A DNA stretch of 64,000 bases, taken from NCBI GenBank assembly GCA_035604335.1, contig DATNIT010000221.1, positions 15,998 through 79,997 of the forward strand, given 5' to 3'. A model generated the notes under the pieces. That model worked only from the letters and a program-made list of their open reading frames with translations. It ran no database searches and was not told where the DNA came from. The translations under genes were made by a program, and so were the position numbers. This document shows, in pieces, positions 45,461 through 52,605 of this stretch. Numbering within the stretch: position 1 is the first letter of the stretch; the number at the start of each line of letters is the position of its first letter. This DNA is from DASZHJ01 sp035604335 (GTDB lineage: Bacteria > Pseudomonadota > Alphaproteobacteria > ATCC43930 > CGMCC-115725).

Positions 45461-46531
45461 ATGACGAAGCGTGCGCGGCTGCGCGAGTTGGGTATTCGGG
45501 TCGGACGGCTGGAGCCGGGCCCGCTCAACGCCATCACCGATGTCGCCGGCGTCGAGGTCGGCTATGCCACCATCGTCGAGGATGCGCCGGCGGTCTTGCG
45601 CACGGGCGTCACGGCGATCTGGCCGGGCGCCCGCGATATCCTGGCGCGGCCGGTCTTCGCGGGCATCCATTCCTTCAATGGCAATGGCGAGATGACGGGC
45701 TCGCATTGGATCGCCGAGCAAGGGCTGCTCACCACGCCGATCGCCATCACCAACACGCACAGCGTGGGCCTGGTGCGCGACGCTGTCGGCGCATATTTGC
45801 TTCGGCAGGGCGGCGACGCGCCGTGGCTGCTGCCGGTGGCCGGCGAGACCTTTGACGGAAGGCTCAGCGACAGCGCGCAGCTGGCGGTCACCCTGGATCA
45901 CGTGTTCGCGGCCTTGGCGAACGCGTCAGACGGCGCGATCGCCGAGGGCAATGTCGGCGGCGGCACCGGCATGATCTGCCACGAGTTCAAGGGCGGCACC
46001 GGCACCGCCTCGCGCGCGGTCCGCGAGGCCGGCGCGCGCTATACCGTGGGCGCGCTCGTGCAGGCGAATTACGGCCAGCGGGAGCTCCTGCGCGTCGACG
46101 GCGTGCCCGTGGGCGAGGCGATCGGGATCGACGCGGTACCCTCGCCACGGCGGCCCTCGAGCGACACGGGCTCGATCATCGTGGTGCTCGCGAGCGATGC
46201 GCCGCTGCTGCCGATCCAGTGCCAGCGCCTGGCGCGCCGCGCGACCACCGGTCTCGCCTGGGTCGGCGGCGTCGGCGCCAACAGCAGCGGCGACATCTTC
46301 ATCGCCTTCAGCACCGCCAACCGCATCGACCCGAGGGCGCCGACCTCGGCGGTGACCATGGTCTCGCCCGACACCATGACCCTGCTCTTCCGCGCCGCCG
46401 CCGAGGCGACCGAGGAGGCGATCCTCAACGCCCTCTGCATGGCCGAGACCATGAAGGGCCATAGCGCCACCGCCCATGCCCTGTCGCTCGACCGGCTGCA
46501 GGAGGTGATGCGGGAGCACAAGCGGCTCTGA
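45461..46531 (+). CDS. P1-family peptidase (DmpA / L-aminopeptidase-D-esterase)
   Basis: This 356-residue Ntn-type hydrolase has the DmpA features: GPLNAITDVAGVEVGYATI at the start, NTHSVGLVRDA in the middle, and the self-cleavage site G237-S238 in SDTGSIIVVLASDAPLL, where the serine becomes the N-terminal nucleophile. GNVGGGTGMICHEFKGGTG is also conserved. Such enzymes remove N-terminal D- or L-amino acids or hydrolyse beta-peptides. It starts 6 bases after the Nramp-like gene and likely shares its transcript. Its last 107 bases overlap the minus-strand frame of the repeat-invaded gene. Confidence 0.9.
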   Translation: MTKRARLRELGIRVGRLEPGPLNAITDVAGVEVGYATIVEDAPAVLRTGVTAIWPGARDILARPVFAGIHSFNGNGEMTGSHWIAEQGLLTTPIAITNTHSVGLVRDAVGAYLLRQGGDAPWLLPVAGETFDGRLSDSAQLAVTLDHVFAALANASDGAIAEGNVGGGTGMICHEFKGGTGTASRAVREAGARYTVGALVQANYGQRELLRVDGVPVGEAIGIDAVPSPRRPSSDTGSIIVVLASDAPLLPIQCQRLARRATTGLAWVGGVGANSSGDIFIAFSTANRIDPRAPTSAVTMVSPDTMTLLFRAAAEATEEAILNALCMAETMKGHSATAHALSLDRLQEVMREHKRL

Positions 46532-47144
46532 CATCCCGCTCGTCGCCCGGGCGGGATTGGGTTCGTTTCGCAGAATCGTTTTTTTGCGCGCCCCCCTCCC
46601 TACCCTCCCCCTCGAGGGGGAGGGGCAATGGACTGCGATCGCTTCCGTCGCCGCATGATCCCGCAAGAATCCCCCTCCCCCCTCGAGGGGGAGGGTAGGG
46701 AGGGGGGGTAGCCCCTGATTCGAATCCCGCCCGTCCGCGCTCCAGCAGCGCGAGCGCGCGGTGGAAGGCGCGGTCCGCCGCGACTTCGTAGCGCCGAAGC
46801 GCGTCGAGCTCGCGACCGTCGTCGGAGAACGCCTCGTCCCAAGACCCCGCCCGATTGAAGAACGCTGCCTCCGCGCGGGCGGCGCGGCGAAGCCGCCACG
46901 CCGCCTCTACCGCGGTCTCGGCAAGGAGCTCTTCCCGAGCGCCCCGCGGCGCCAGGGCCGTGCGCATCTCCGCGCGAAACCGTTGGAAGTGGTGAGCATC
47001 CTCATCGCAAACCACGGCGCGCCGCGCGGTCAGCCCGTGGCGCAGGGCATTCCGGCTGGACGCGAACCTTCCCGCGGCGGTTCTAGGACCGGTGCTCCTC
47101 AACGCGTTGCGGCGGTTGGCGGCAATTTGCTTGGCGGTGGCCAT
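46425..47144 (-). CDS. Uncharacterised protein of the TGPRT-type family with a repeat-derived C-terminus
   Basis: The first 160 residues follow a pattern seen in many bacterial hypothetical proteins: AANRRNALRSTGPRTAAGR, then FASSRNALRHGLTA and a helical Arg/Ala-rich domain (EAAWRLRRAARAEAAFFNRAG). No function is known to me for this family. After residue 160 the frame runs through a palindromic DNA element (Pro/Gly/Glu-rich translation) and then into the antisense of the P1 peptidase gene. The native C-terminus has therefore probably been replaced, and the real protein may end near 46710. The ATG at 47144 is 24 bases below a predicted promoter transcription start (TTGACA-N16-TACGCT). Confidence 0.6.
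   Translation of the reverse strand: MATAKQIAANRRNALRSTGPRTAAGRFASSRNALRHGLTARRAVVCDEDAHHFQRFRAEMRTALAPRGAREELLAETAVEAAWRLRRAARAEAAFFNRAGSWDEAFSDDGRELDALRRYEVAADRAFHRALALLERGRAGFESGATPPPYPPPRGGRGILAGSCGDGSDRSPLPLPLEGEGREGGAQKNDSAKRTQSRPGDERDVRAACAPASPPAAGRATGHGRWRYGPSWSRPCRGR
46591..46707. repeat. Palindromic repeat element with 35-bp inverted arms
   Basis: Arm 1 (46591-46625) and arm 2 (46672-46707) are near-perfect inverted copies of each other, differing by one extra C. Each is itself palindromic around CTCGAG (CCCTCCCCCTCGAGGGGGAG is the core). The 46-base middle has no obvious gene. The element lies inside the minus-strand reading frame and looks like a MITE- or RPE-like dispersed element; sequences of this style are common in alphaproteobacterial genomes. 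Confidence 0.75.
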
Positions 47145-47174
47145 TGGATCGGCTCCGGACCGGTGAACGTGCGG

Positions 47175-47202
47175 AGCGTACACATTGCGTACGGTTTGTC
47201 AA
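47175..47202 (-). promoter_or_regulatory. Promoter for the TGPRT-type gene
   Basis: On the minus strand TTGACA (47202-47197) is followed after 16 bases by TACGCT (47180-47175). The spacing puts transcription start about 24 bases before the ATG at 47144. The -35 is perfect; the -10 matches only at key T, A and final T positions. Confidence 0.4.
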
Positions 47203-47347
47203 GCGGCGACCCGTCTCGATCTGGCCCCACCGATTTCGTCTGCAGAGGCAGATGTCGTCGCTCTTTGATCGCATTTGAGGCGAATTCCCTCTCTGGAGCT
47301 CACGGATCGGGCTAGACATCGAAGCCGATGGCTCAAAGGAGGGGATC

Positions 47348-47773
47348 ATGACATTGCATAGCCGCGCTCTGGCGCTCGCCGTGATCGCCACGGGCGTTAT
47401 CGCGTGTGCCGGACAAGCGAATGCAGCGGACTATTGCATCAAGTCCACCAGCGGGCCGGTCAACGTGACTTATGTCGCGAAGGCCTTCACGGTGCCGGCG
47501 AAGGGCACATGCCGTACATGGTCCGGGTTCTGCGTCACCGGCTGCTCGCCCGACAACGCGCAGAGCGGCAGCGCGTGCACTGCCTCGAACGGCTCTCACG
47601 TCACCTTCGCGCTGACCACCACGTATCTCGCGAACAATCGGCAGTGGGATTTCGTTCGGCTCGATCTCCCCAAGCAGAACGGCAACGGCAATCTGAACGA
47701 CCTCTCCAGCGGCGTCGGGTCCACGATTACCTACGGCGCCCAAGGAGGCACCTGCTCCTTCCCGGTGCCCTGA
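47348..47773 (+). CDS. Small secreted six-cysteine protein of unknown function
   Basis: This 141-residue protein has a signal peptide (about residues 1-26, ending AGQANA) and a mature part of about 115 residues. That part holds six cysteines (30, 55, 62, 66, 77, 136), an even number that could form three disulfides in the periplasm or outside. The sequence is rich in Ser, Thr, Asn and Gly (for example TTTYLANNRQWDFVRLDL), suggesting a small beta-sheet domain. A very strong ribosome site (AAAGGAGGGG) lies 4 bases before the ATG. I do not recognise a family, and the flanking genes give no clue. Confidence 0.75.
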   Translation: MTLHSRALALAVIATGVIACAGQANAADYCIKSTSGPVNVTYVAKAFTVPAKGTCRTWSGFCVTGCSPDNAQSGSACTASNGSHVTFALTTTYLANNRQWDFVRLDLPKQNGNGNLNDLSSGVGSTITYGAQGGTCSFPVP

Positions 47774-47863
47774 CACGAGCGGGTGCAAACGGCCGATCTG
47801 GACGCCGCGAACGGACCGCGAATTACGTGCGGCGTGGCAAATTCAAGCCGCCGAGACGGTCGA

Positions 47864-48493
47864 TCAGGGGCGTGCGGGGTTCTCGTGACCGTGCCGCGAT
47901 CCCGGCGCGCCGACCGTCACGTTCAGGTCGGTCACTCCGCCGGTGGCGATGGCATAGACCCAGCCGTGGACGTGCAATTCCTGTCCGCGCGCCCAGGCTT
48001 CCTGCACGAAGACGTCGGAGGCGACGTTCCTGACCTGACGGATCACGTTGAGCTCGCAGAGCCGGTCGAGGCGGGCGCGCTCATCGGCAAGCGCATCGAG
48101 CGCGCCGCGATGCTCGTCGCGGAGCTCGCGGATCGGATGCAGCCAGTGATCGACGAGACCGCGCCGCTTTCCGTCGACCGCCGCGCTGACACCGCCGCAG
48201 CCGTAGTGCCCCACGACCAGGACGTGCTTCACCTTCAGGATCTCGACGGCGAATTGCAGCACCGAGAGGTAATTCGCGTCCTGGGGCGGAGCGAGGTTCG
48301 CGACGTTCCGGTGGACGAAGATCCGGCCGGGATCGAGGTCCACGATCTGGGTCGCGGGTACTCGGCTGTCGCTGCAGCCGATCCACAGATATTCCGGAGC
48401 CTGCTGGCGCTCGAGGCGCCGAAAGAAATCCGCATCGGCCGAAACCATGCGGGCGGCCCACGCGCGGTTATTCGCCTTCAGATCGTCAAGCAT
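47864..48493 (-). CDS. Beta-class carbonic anhydrase
   Basis: This 209-residue enzyme interconverts CO2 and bicarbonate. The zinc ligands are C40, H96 and C99, with the D42/R44 dyad in CSDSR and the signature GHYGCGGVSAA. Length and motifs match the Can-type plant-like beta carbonic anhydrases, which are cytoplasmic. The ATG at 48493 starts the usual MLDDLKANNRAWAARM; ten extra residues are possible from an upstream start. A divergent GST gene begins 102 bases away. Confidence 0.95.
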   Translation of the reverse strand: MLDDLKANNRAWAARMVSADADFFRRLERQQAPEYLWIGCSDSRVPATQIVDLDPGRIFVHRNVANLAPPQDANYLSVLQFAVEILKVKHVLVVGHYGCGGVSAAVDGKRRGLVDHWLHPIRELRDEHRGALDALADERARLDRLCELNVIRQVRNVASDVFVQEAWARGQELHVHGWVYAIATGGVTDLNVTVGAPGSRHGHENPARP

Positions 48494-48595
48494 CCGCTCT
48501 CTCTCGCAATTGGCGCCGCGCACGATACACGATAGACCTGCGGATTGAGGGCTCGGAAACTCCGTCCATCCATGCGCTTTCCGGAGAGGTCACGC

Positions 48596-49255
48596 ATGTC
48601 GCTGGTCTTGTTCGCCCATCCCTTCGCCGCCTACTGCCAGAAGGCGCTCATCGCGCTCTACGAGAATGAAACGCCCTTTACGTACCGGCGGCTCGACAAG
48701 TCCGACCCCTCGGCCTTCGCCGAGCTCTCGGCGCTCTGGCCGCTCAAGAAGTTCCCGGTGCTGCTGGACGACGGCCGGCCGGTCATCGAGGCGACCATCA
48801 TCATCGAGCACCTCGATATCCATCATCCCGGCCCTGTGCGGCTGATCCCCGAGGAGCCCGCGGCGACGCAGGAGGCGCGTTTCCTCGATCGCTTCTTCGA
48901 CAATTACGTCGCGACGCCGCAAGGCAAGATCGTCACCGACGCGCTGCGCGAGCCGGGTGAGCGCGACGCCAGAGGCGTGGCAGACGCGCGAGCGATGCTC
49001 GAGACCGCCTACGCGTGGCTGGAGCAGCGGATGGCTGGGCGGCAATGGGGGACCGGCGAGCGCTTCAGCCTGGCGGATTGCGCGGCGGCACCCGCGCTCT
49101 TCTATGCGGATTGGACCCATCCGATCGGCGAGCGCTTCCCCAATCTGCGCACCTATCGCAATCGTCTCAACGCGCGCCCCTCCTTCGCCCGCGCAATCGA
49201 GGAAGCGCGCCCTTACCGCTCCGTCTTCCCGCTCGGCGCACCCGAGCGGGACTGA
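48596..49255 (+). CDS. Glutathione S-transferase family protein
   Basis: This 219-residue protein has a thioredoxin-like N-terminal domain (LVLFAHPFAAYCQKALIALYENE, then KFPVLLDDGRPVIEATIIIEHL, with the cis-proline in FPVL) and an all-helical C-terminal domain (GERFSLADCAAAPALFYADW). It should use glutathione for conjugation, isomerisation or reduction in the cytoplasm. The ATG at 48596 follows a GGAGAGG site. No substrate is indicated. Confidence 0.9.
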   Translation: MSLVLFAHPFAAYCQKALIALYENETPFTYRRLDKSDPSAFAELSALWPLKKFPVLLDDGRPVIEATIIIEHLDIHHPGPVRLIPEEPAATQEARFLDRFFDNYVATPQGKIVTDALREPGERDARGVADARAMLETAYAWLEQRMAGRQWGTGERFSLADCAAAPALFYADWTHPIGERFPNLRTYRNRLNARPSFARAIEEARPYRSVFPLGAPERD

Positions 49256-49294
49256 GGCGGCCGTTCAAGCGGACGCCGTCGCGTCATTGCGGAT

Positions 49295-49906
49295 TCAGGC
49301 AGCGGCCGCCTCCAGCCGCTGCGCCTCCACCTCGCGGGTGAGCCGGTCGATGATCAGGCGGATGAGGGACAAGCCCAGGGACGGGTCCGCGAAGTAGACG
49401 CGCTGAAAATCCTCCGCCGAGACGCGTCCAAGCTCGCAATCCGTTCTCGCGTCCACGGTTGCGGTTCGACGGTGCGTCCGGCTGAGCACCCCCATCTCTC
49501 CGACGATGCTGCCCGGCCCGAGCTCCGACTCGGCTTCCTCCACCCAGAGCCTGCCCTCCAGGACCAGATAGAGCGCGTCCGAGGTGTCGCCTTTGCGGAT
49601 CAGCACCTCGCCGCGGGGAACCGTCACGCGCTTTGCGAAGGGGACCAGCGCAGTGAAGACTCTGCCGTCGTCGGCCGTGTCCTGCACGCTCTTCACGAGC
49701 TGGAAAATCTCCCGGAGACGCCAGGCGTTCACGGGAAGCAAGACGATGTGAAGCACCAGGACCGGATAGAGGTGCAGCAGAGCGCCGTAGGCGATGAAGG
49801 CCAGATTGCTGCCGAGGGCGATGACGCGAAGCGGCATCATGGTCCTCGTGAGGAACGTGCAGAGCACGAGCGCGCTCGCGAGATAGCCGATATAGGACGT
49901 CGCCAT
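49295..49906 (-). CDS. Membrane-anchored cyclic-nucleotide-binding protein (Popeye-like layout)
   Basis: The first 60 residues of this 203-residue protein form two or three hydrophobic segments (MATSYIGYLASALVLCTFLT, VIALGSNLAFIAYGALLHLY, VLVLHIVLLPVNAW). Residues 75-195 are a CRP-type cyclic-nucleotide-binding domain, with a plausible intact phosphate-binding cassette: G136-E137 in GSIVGEMGVL and R147 in HRRTATV. There is no DNA-binding domain. The arrangement resembles Popeye-domain proteins, which sense cAMP at membranes. A strong GGAG site precedes the ATG. A perfect TGTGA-N6-TCACA operator lies 115 bases upstream, suggesting control by a CRP-family protein. Confidence 0.85.
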   Translation of the reverse strand: MATSYIGYLASALVLCTFLTRTMMPLRVIALGSNLAFIAYGALLHLYPVLVLHIVLLPVNAWRLREIFQLVKSVQDTADDGRVFTALVPFAKRVTVPRGEVLIRKGDTSDALYLVLEGRLWVEEAESELGPGSIVGEMGVLSRTHRRTATVDARTDCELGRVSAEDFQRVYFADPSLGLSLIRLIIDRLTREVEAQRLEAAAA

Positions 49907-50020
49907 CGATTGTCTCCTTCAATCGCGGTTGTGTCGGTCCCCTTCGATTTTTTTGTAACGGGCTGCCGCGGTCGTTGCGCAGCCCGAGTCCCAGAAAAGC
50001 ATCGGCAGCCTGAGTGCGCC

Positions 50021-50036
50021 TGTGAGGATACTCACA
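50021..50036. promoter_or_regulatory. CRP-type operator
   Basis: TGTGAGGATACTCACA fits the CRP consensus TGTGA-N6-TCACA perfectly. It lies between the end of gcdH and the start of the membrane cNMP-binding protein gene, 115 bases upstream of the latter's ATG. The distance suits an activator or repressor site in its promoter region. Confidence 0.6.
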
Positions 50037-50132
50037 CGGGAGCTCATTTCCAGCGGCCCGGCGACTGCCGTTTCGTGTATTTTGCGGAAGAACTTTCAAC
50101 TGCCCTTGTGCTAAGCGTGATGCAGCGCGATC

Positions 50133-51344
50133 TCAGAACGCCGCGATCCCCGTCTGCGCGCGGCCCAAAATGAGCGCGTGGATGTCGTGGGTGCCCTCGT
50201 AGGTGTTGACGGCCTCGAGGTTCAGGACGTGGCGGATCACGTGGTACTCGTCGGAGACGCCGTTGCCGCCGTGCATGTCGCGGGCGACCCGCGCGATGTC
50301 GAGCGCCTTGCCGCAGGAGTTGCGCTTCAGCATGGAGACCGCCTCGGCCGCGGCCTTGCCCTCGTCCTTGAGGCGGCCGAGCCTGAGGCACGCGGTGAGT
50401 CCGATCGTGATCTCGGTTTGCATGTCCGCGAGCTTCTTCTGGATGAGCTGGTTCGCCGCTAGCGGCTTGCCGAAGGCGCTGCGGGAGAGCGCGTAGTCGC
50501 GCGCGGCGTGCCAGCAGAACTCGGCGGCGCCGAGCGCGCCCCAGGAAATGCCGTAGCGCGCGCTGTTGAGGCAGGAGAACGGGCCCTTGAGGCCGCTGAC
50601 GTTGGGCAGCAGTTGCTCCTCCGGCACGAAGACGTCGTCCATGACGATCTCGCCGGTGGTCGAGGCGCGCAGCGAGAACTTGCCCTCGATCTTCGGCGCC
50701 GAGAGCCCCTTCATGCCCTTCTCGAGGATGAAGCCGCGGACCCTGCCGTTGTCGGTCTTGGCCCAGACCATGAAGACGTCGGCGATCGGCGAATTGCTGA
50801 TCCACATCTTCGAGCCCTTGAGCACGTAGCCGCCGTCGACCTTGCGGGCGCGGCTCTTCATGGCGCCGGCGTCGGAGCCGTGATCGGGCTCGGTCAGGCC
50901 GAAGCAGCCGACCCATTCGCCGGTCGCGAGCTTCGGCAGATATTTCTGCCGTTGCGCCTCCGTGCCGAAGGCGTGGATCGGGTGCATCACCAGGCTCGAC
51001 TGCACAGACATCGCCGAGCGATAGCCGCTGTCGACGCGCTCGATCTCGCGCGCGATCAGGCCGTAGGAGACATAATTGACGCCGGCGCAGCCGTAGCCGT
51101 CGATGGTCGAGCCCAGGAATCCCAGCGCGCCCATCTCGTTCATGATCTCGCGGTCGAAGTGCTCGTCGCGGAAGGCGCGCTGCACGCGCGGCATCAGCTT
51201 CTCCTGCGCGTAGGCGCGGGCGCTCTCGCGGATCAGGCGCTCGTCCTCGGTGAGCTCGTCCTCCAGGAGCAGCGGATCCTGCCAGTCGAAGCGCGGGCCC
51301 TCGCTCGCCTCAGTTTGGTCGCGGCGCGCGGCGGTGGAAGTCAT
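50133..51344 (-). CDS. gcdH: Glutaryl-CoA dehydrogenase
   Basis: This 403-residue acyl-CoA dehydrogenase oxidises and decarboxylates glutaryl-CoA to crotonyl-CoA in lysine and tryptophan breakdown. Specific marks are FDWQDPLLLEDELTEDERLI near the N-terminus, GCFGLTEPDHGSDAGAM, and the catalytic E383 in YEGTHDIHALILGRAQTG, which distinguishes GcdH from other acyl-CoA dehydrogenases. It is cytoplasmic and uses FAD. It follows the RidA-like gene by 39 bases on the same strand, forming an operon with the cupin gene first. Confidence 0.95.
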   Translation of the reverse strand: MTSTAARRDQTEASEGPRFDWQDPLLLEDELTEDERLIRESARAYAQEKLMPRVQRAFRDEHFDREIMNEMGALGFLGSTIDGYGCAGVNYVSYGLIAREIERVDSGYRSAMSVQSSLVMHPIHAFGTEAQRQKYLPKLATGEWVGCFGLTEPDHGSDAGAMKSRARKVDGGYVLKGSKMWISNSPIADVFMVWAKTDNGRVRGFILEKGMKGLSAPKIEGKFSLRASTTGEIVMDDVFVPEEQLLPNVSGLKGPFSCLNSARYGISWGALGAAEFCWHAARDYALSRSAFGKPLAANQLIQKKLADMQTEITIGLTACLRLGRLKDEGKAAAEAVSMLKRNSCGKALDIARVARDMHGGNGVSDEYHVIRHVLNLEAVNTYEGTHDIHALILGRAQTGIAAF

Positions 51345-51383
51345 GGCGAGAATCCTTGTCGCGGGAGCGTAGCAGGGTTTGGA

Positions 51384-51794
51384 TCAGGCCGCGGCGTCCG
51401 GGAGGATCGCGGTGCTTTCGATCTCGATGAGCGCGCGGTCCTCCAGCAGCCCGGACACTTCGACCAGGGTCATGGCGGGGAAGGTGCGGCCCATGATGTC
51501 GCGCCAGGCGGCGCCGACCTCGGATATGCGCGAGAGGTAGCGCTTCTTGTCGGTGACGTACCAGGTCATGCGCGCGACATGCTCGGGCTTGGCGCCGGCG
51601 GCGGCGAGCGCGTCCACGGTGTTGACGAGGGCCTGGCGCACCTGGGCGATGAAGTCGTCGCTCTCGAATTGCTGCGCGGCGTTCCAGCCGACCTGGCCGG
51701 CGACCATCACGAAGGTCCCGCGGCCCACGATCGCGTTGCTATAGCCCTTGGGCCTCGCCCAGCCCGGCGGATTGATCGCGCGCAAGCCGCTCAT
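51384..51794 (-). CDS. RidA/YjgF/UK114-family protein lacking the catalytic arginine
   Basis: This 136-residue protein has the RidA fold marks: a middle VAGQVGWNAAQQFE, a helix FIAQVRQALVNTVDALAAAGAK, and the C-terminal FPAMTLVEVSGLLEDRALIEIE. In deaminase-active RidA an arginine sits in the PARS-VEV segment; here the position reads PAMT, so the imine/enamine deaminase activity is probably absent and the protein may be a binding or different-activity member. It lies between the cupin gene and gcdH, 39 and 48 bases from them, in one probable operon. Confidence 0.88.
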   Translation of the reverse strand: MSGLRAINPPGWARPKGYSNAIVGRGTFVMVAGQVGWNAAQQFESDDFIAQVRQALVNTVDALAAAGAKPEHVARMTWYVTDKKRYLSRISEVGAAWRDIMGRTFPAMTLVEVSGLLEDRALIEIESTAILPDAAA

Positions 51795-51842
51795 GCCGTG
51801 GTCTTAGAGCGAATCCGCGCCCGCGGCAACAGCACACGCGGG

Positions 51843-52259
51843 CTATGCCGCGCGCGTCGCGAACTCCGCGGGCATGGTGATCTCCAGAATCTCGCAATTC
51901 TTGGAGCACGACAACATTTCGTGGCGGATGCCCGGCGGCTGATAGACGGAGCTGCCGGCAATCATGTCCACGCTGCCGAAGCCGTCGTACCAGAAACGCG
52001 CTTTGCCCTTGAGCACATAGACGAGCTGGAAGCCGAGTGCATGGGTATGCTTGCCCTGGCCGCCGCGCATGGCGTCTCTCGCGCGGATCACATGCGCGCC
52101 GAAACGACCCTTGGTTGCGCGGTCGATGCCGAGATTGCGATAGAGGAAATAGGGTCGCAACCCGTCGGGCTTGAAGTCCTTGTCGGCGGGGTGGGAAACC
52201 ACCGGCCGCCCTTTGGCTCGAGACCTCGCGGGTTTGCGCGCGGTTGCCGCCTTCGGCAT
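51843..52259 (-). CDS. Cupin-domain protein
   Basis: The protein (138 residues) has a basic N-terminal tail (about 20 residues) and one cupin barrel. Motif 1 is recognisable in GKHTHALGFQLVYVLKGKARFWYDG, with histidines that can bind a metal, and motif 2 in YQPPGIRHEMLSCSKNCEILEI. Single-domain cupins of this size include dioxygenases, isomerases and sensors. It is first in an operon with the RidA-like gene and gcdH. A role in amino-acid breakdown is inferred only from this position. Confidence 0.85.
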   Translation of the reverse strand: MPKAATARKPARSRAKGRPVVSHPADKDFKPDGLRPYFLYRNLGIDRATKGRFGAHVIRARDAMRGGQGKHTHALGFQLVYVLKGKARFWYDGFGSVDMIAGSSVYQPPGIRHEMLSCSKNCEILEITMPAEFATRAA

Positions 52260-52363
52260 GGAAGCCTCCCTTTGGTTTGACCTTGTTCCCGCTTATCCTA
52301 TCAGCGCGTCCGAGAGGCTCCTAGCAAGGAAGGCTTACCACAGAGACACGGAGGGCGCGGAAC

Positions 52364-52552
52364 GTGGCGGAGCGGCGCGAGGTGATCTTCGAGTTCGTGC
52401 GCGTGGGACACGCGGTCAAGGTCTCCGCGATCGACCCGGCCACGGGCACGGAGGTTTCCATGGTCGGCGATCCCAGCGTCGGCGAAGCCGCGTTGAAGCG
52501 CCTCGCCCAGCGCAAGCTCGACTTCGTCCTCGCGCGCCGAAAGACGCGCTGA
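52364..52552 (+). CDS. Small conserved protein (DUF6898-like)
   Basis: This 62-residue protein reads MAERREVIFEFVRVGHAVKV followed by SAIDPATGTEVSMVGDP and a basic helical tail. The pattern matches a small alphaproteobacterial family that I believe is DUF6898, of unknown function. It starts at a GTG with a GGAGGG site about 8 bases upstream. It has no signal or membrane segment. It is in a short gap between divergent genes and is probably transcribed on its own or with the binding-protein gene 53 bases downstream. Confidence 0.75.
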   Translation: MAERREVIFEFVRVGHAVKVSAIDPATGTEVSMVGDPSVGEAALKRLAQRKLDFVLARRKTR

Positions 52553-52605
52553 TCGGCCCGTGGTAGGTTGCCGCGCGATCGTGACGGATGTGGAGCACGG
52601 GTGAC

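Noticed and set aside
43484..45901. 805-codon minus-strand frame
   Set aside because: It lies antisense to the LdtR-like, Nramp-like and P1 peptidase genes and reads as Arg/His/Asp-rich low-complexity sequence.
46583..46710. CRISPR-like repeats around the CTCGAG palindromes
   Set aside because: There are only two copies, in inverted rather than direct orientation, with no regular spacer.
50508..52280. 590-codon plus-strand frame
   Set aside because: It is antisense to gcdH, the RidA-like and the cupin genes, with no recognisable motif.
52338..52356. Short ACCACAGAGACACGGAGG-like stretch that resembles a dispersed repeat
   Set aside because: Only one copy is visible and part of it serves as the ribosome site of the small downstream gene.
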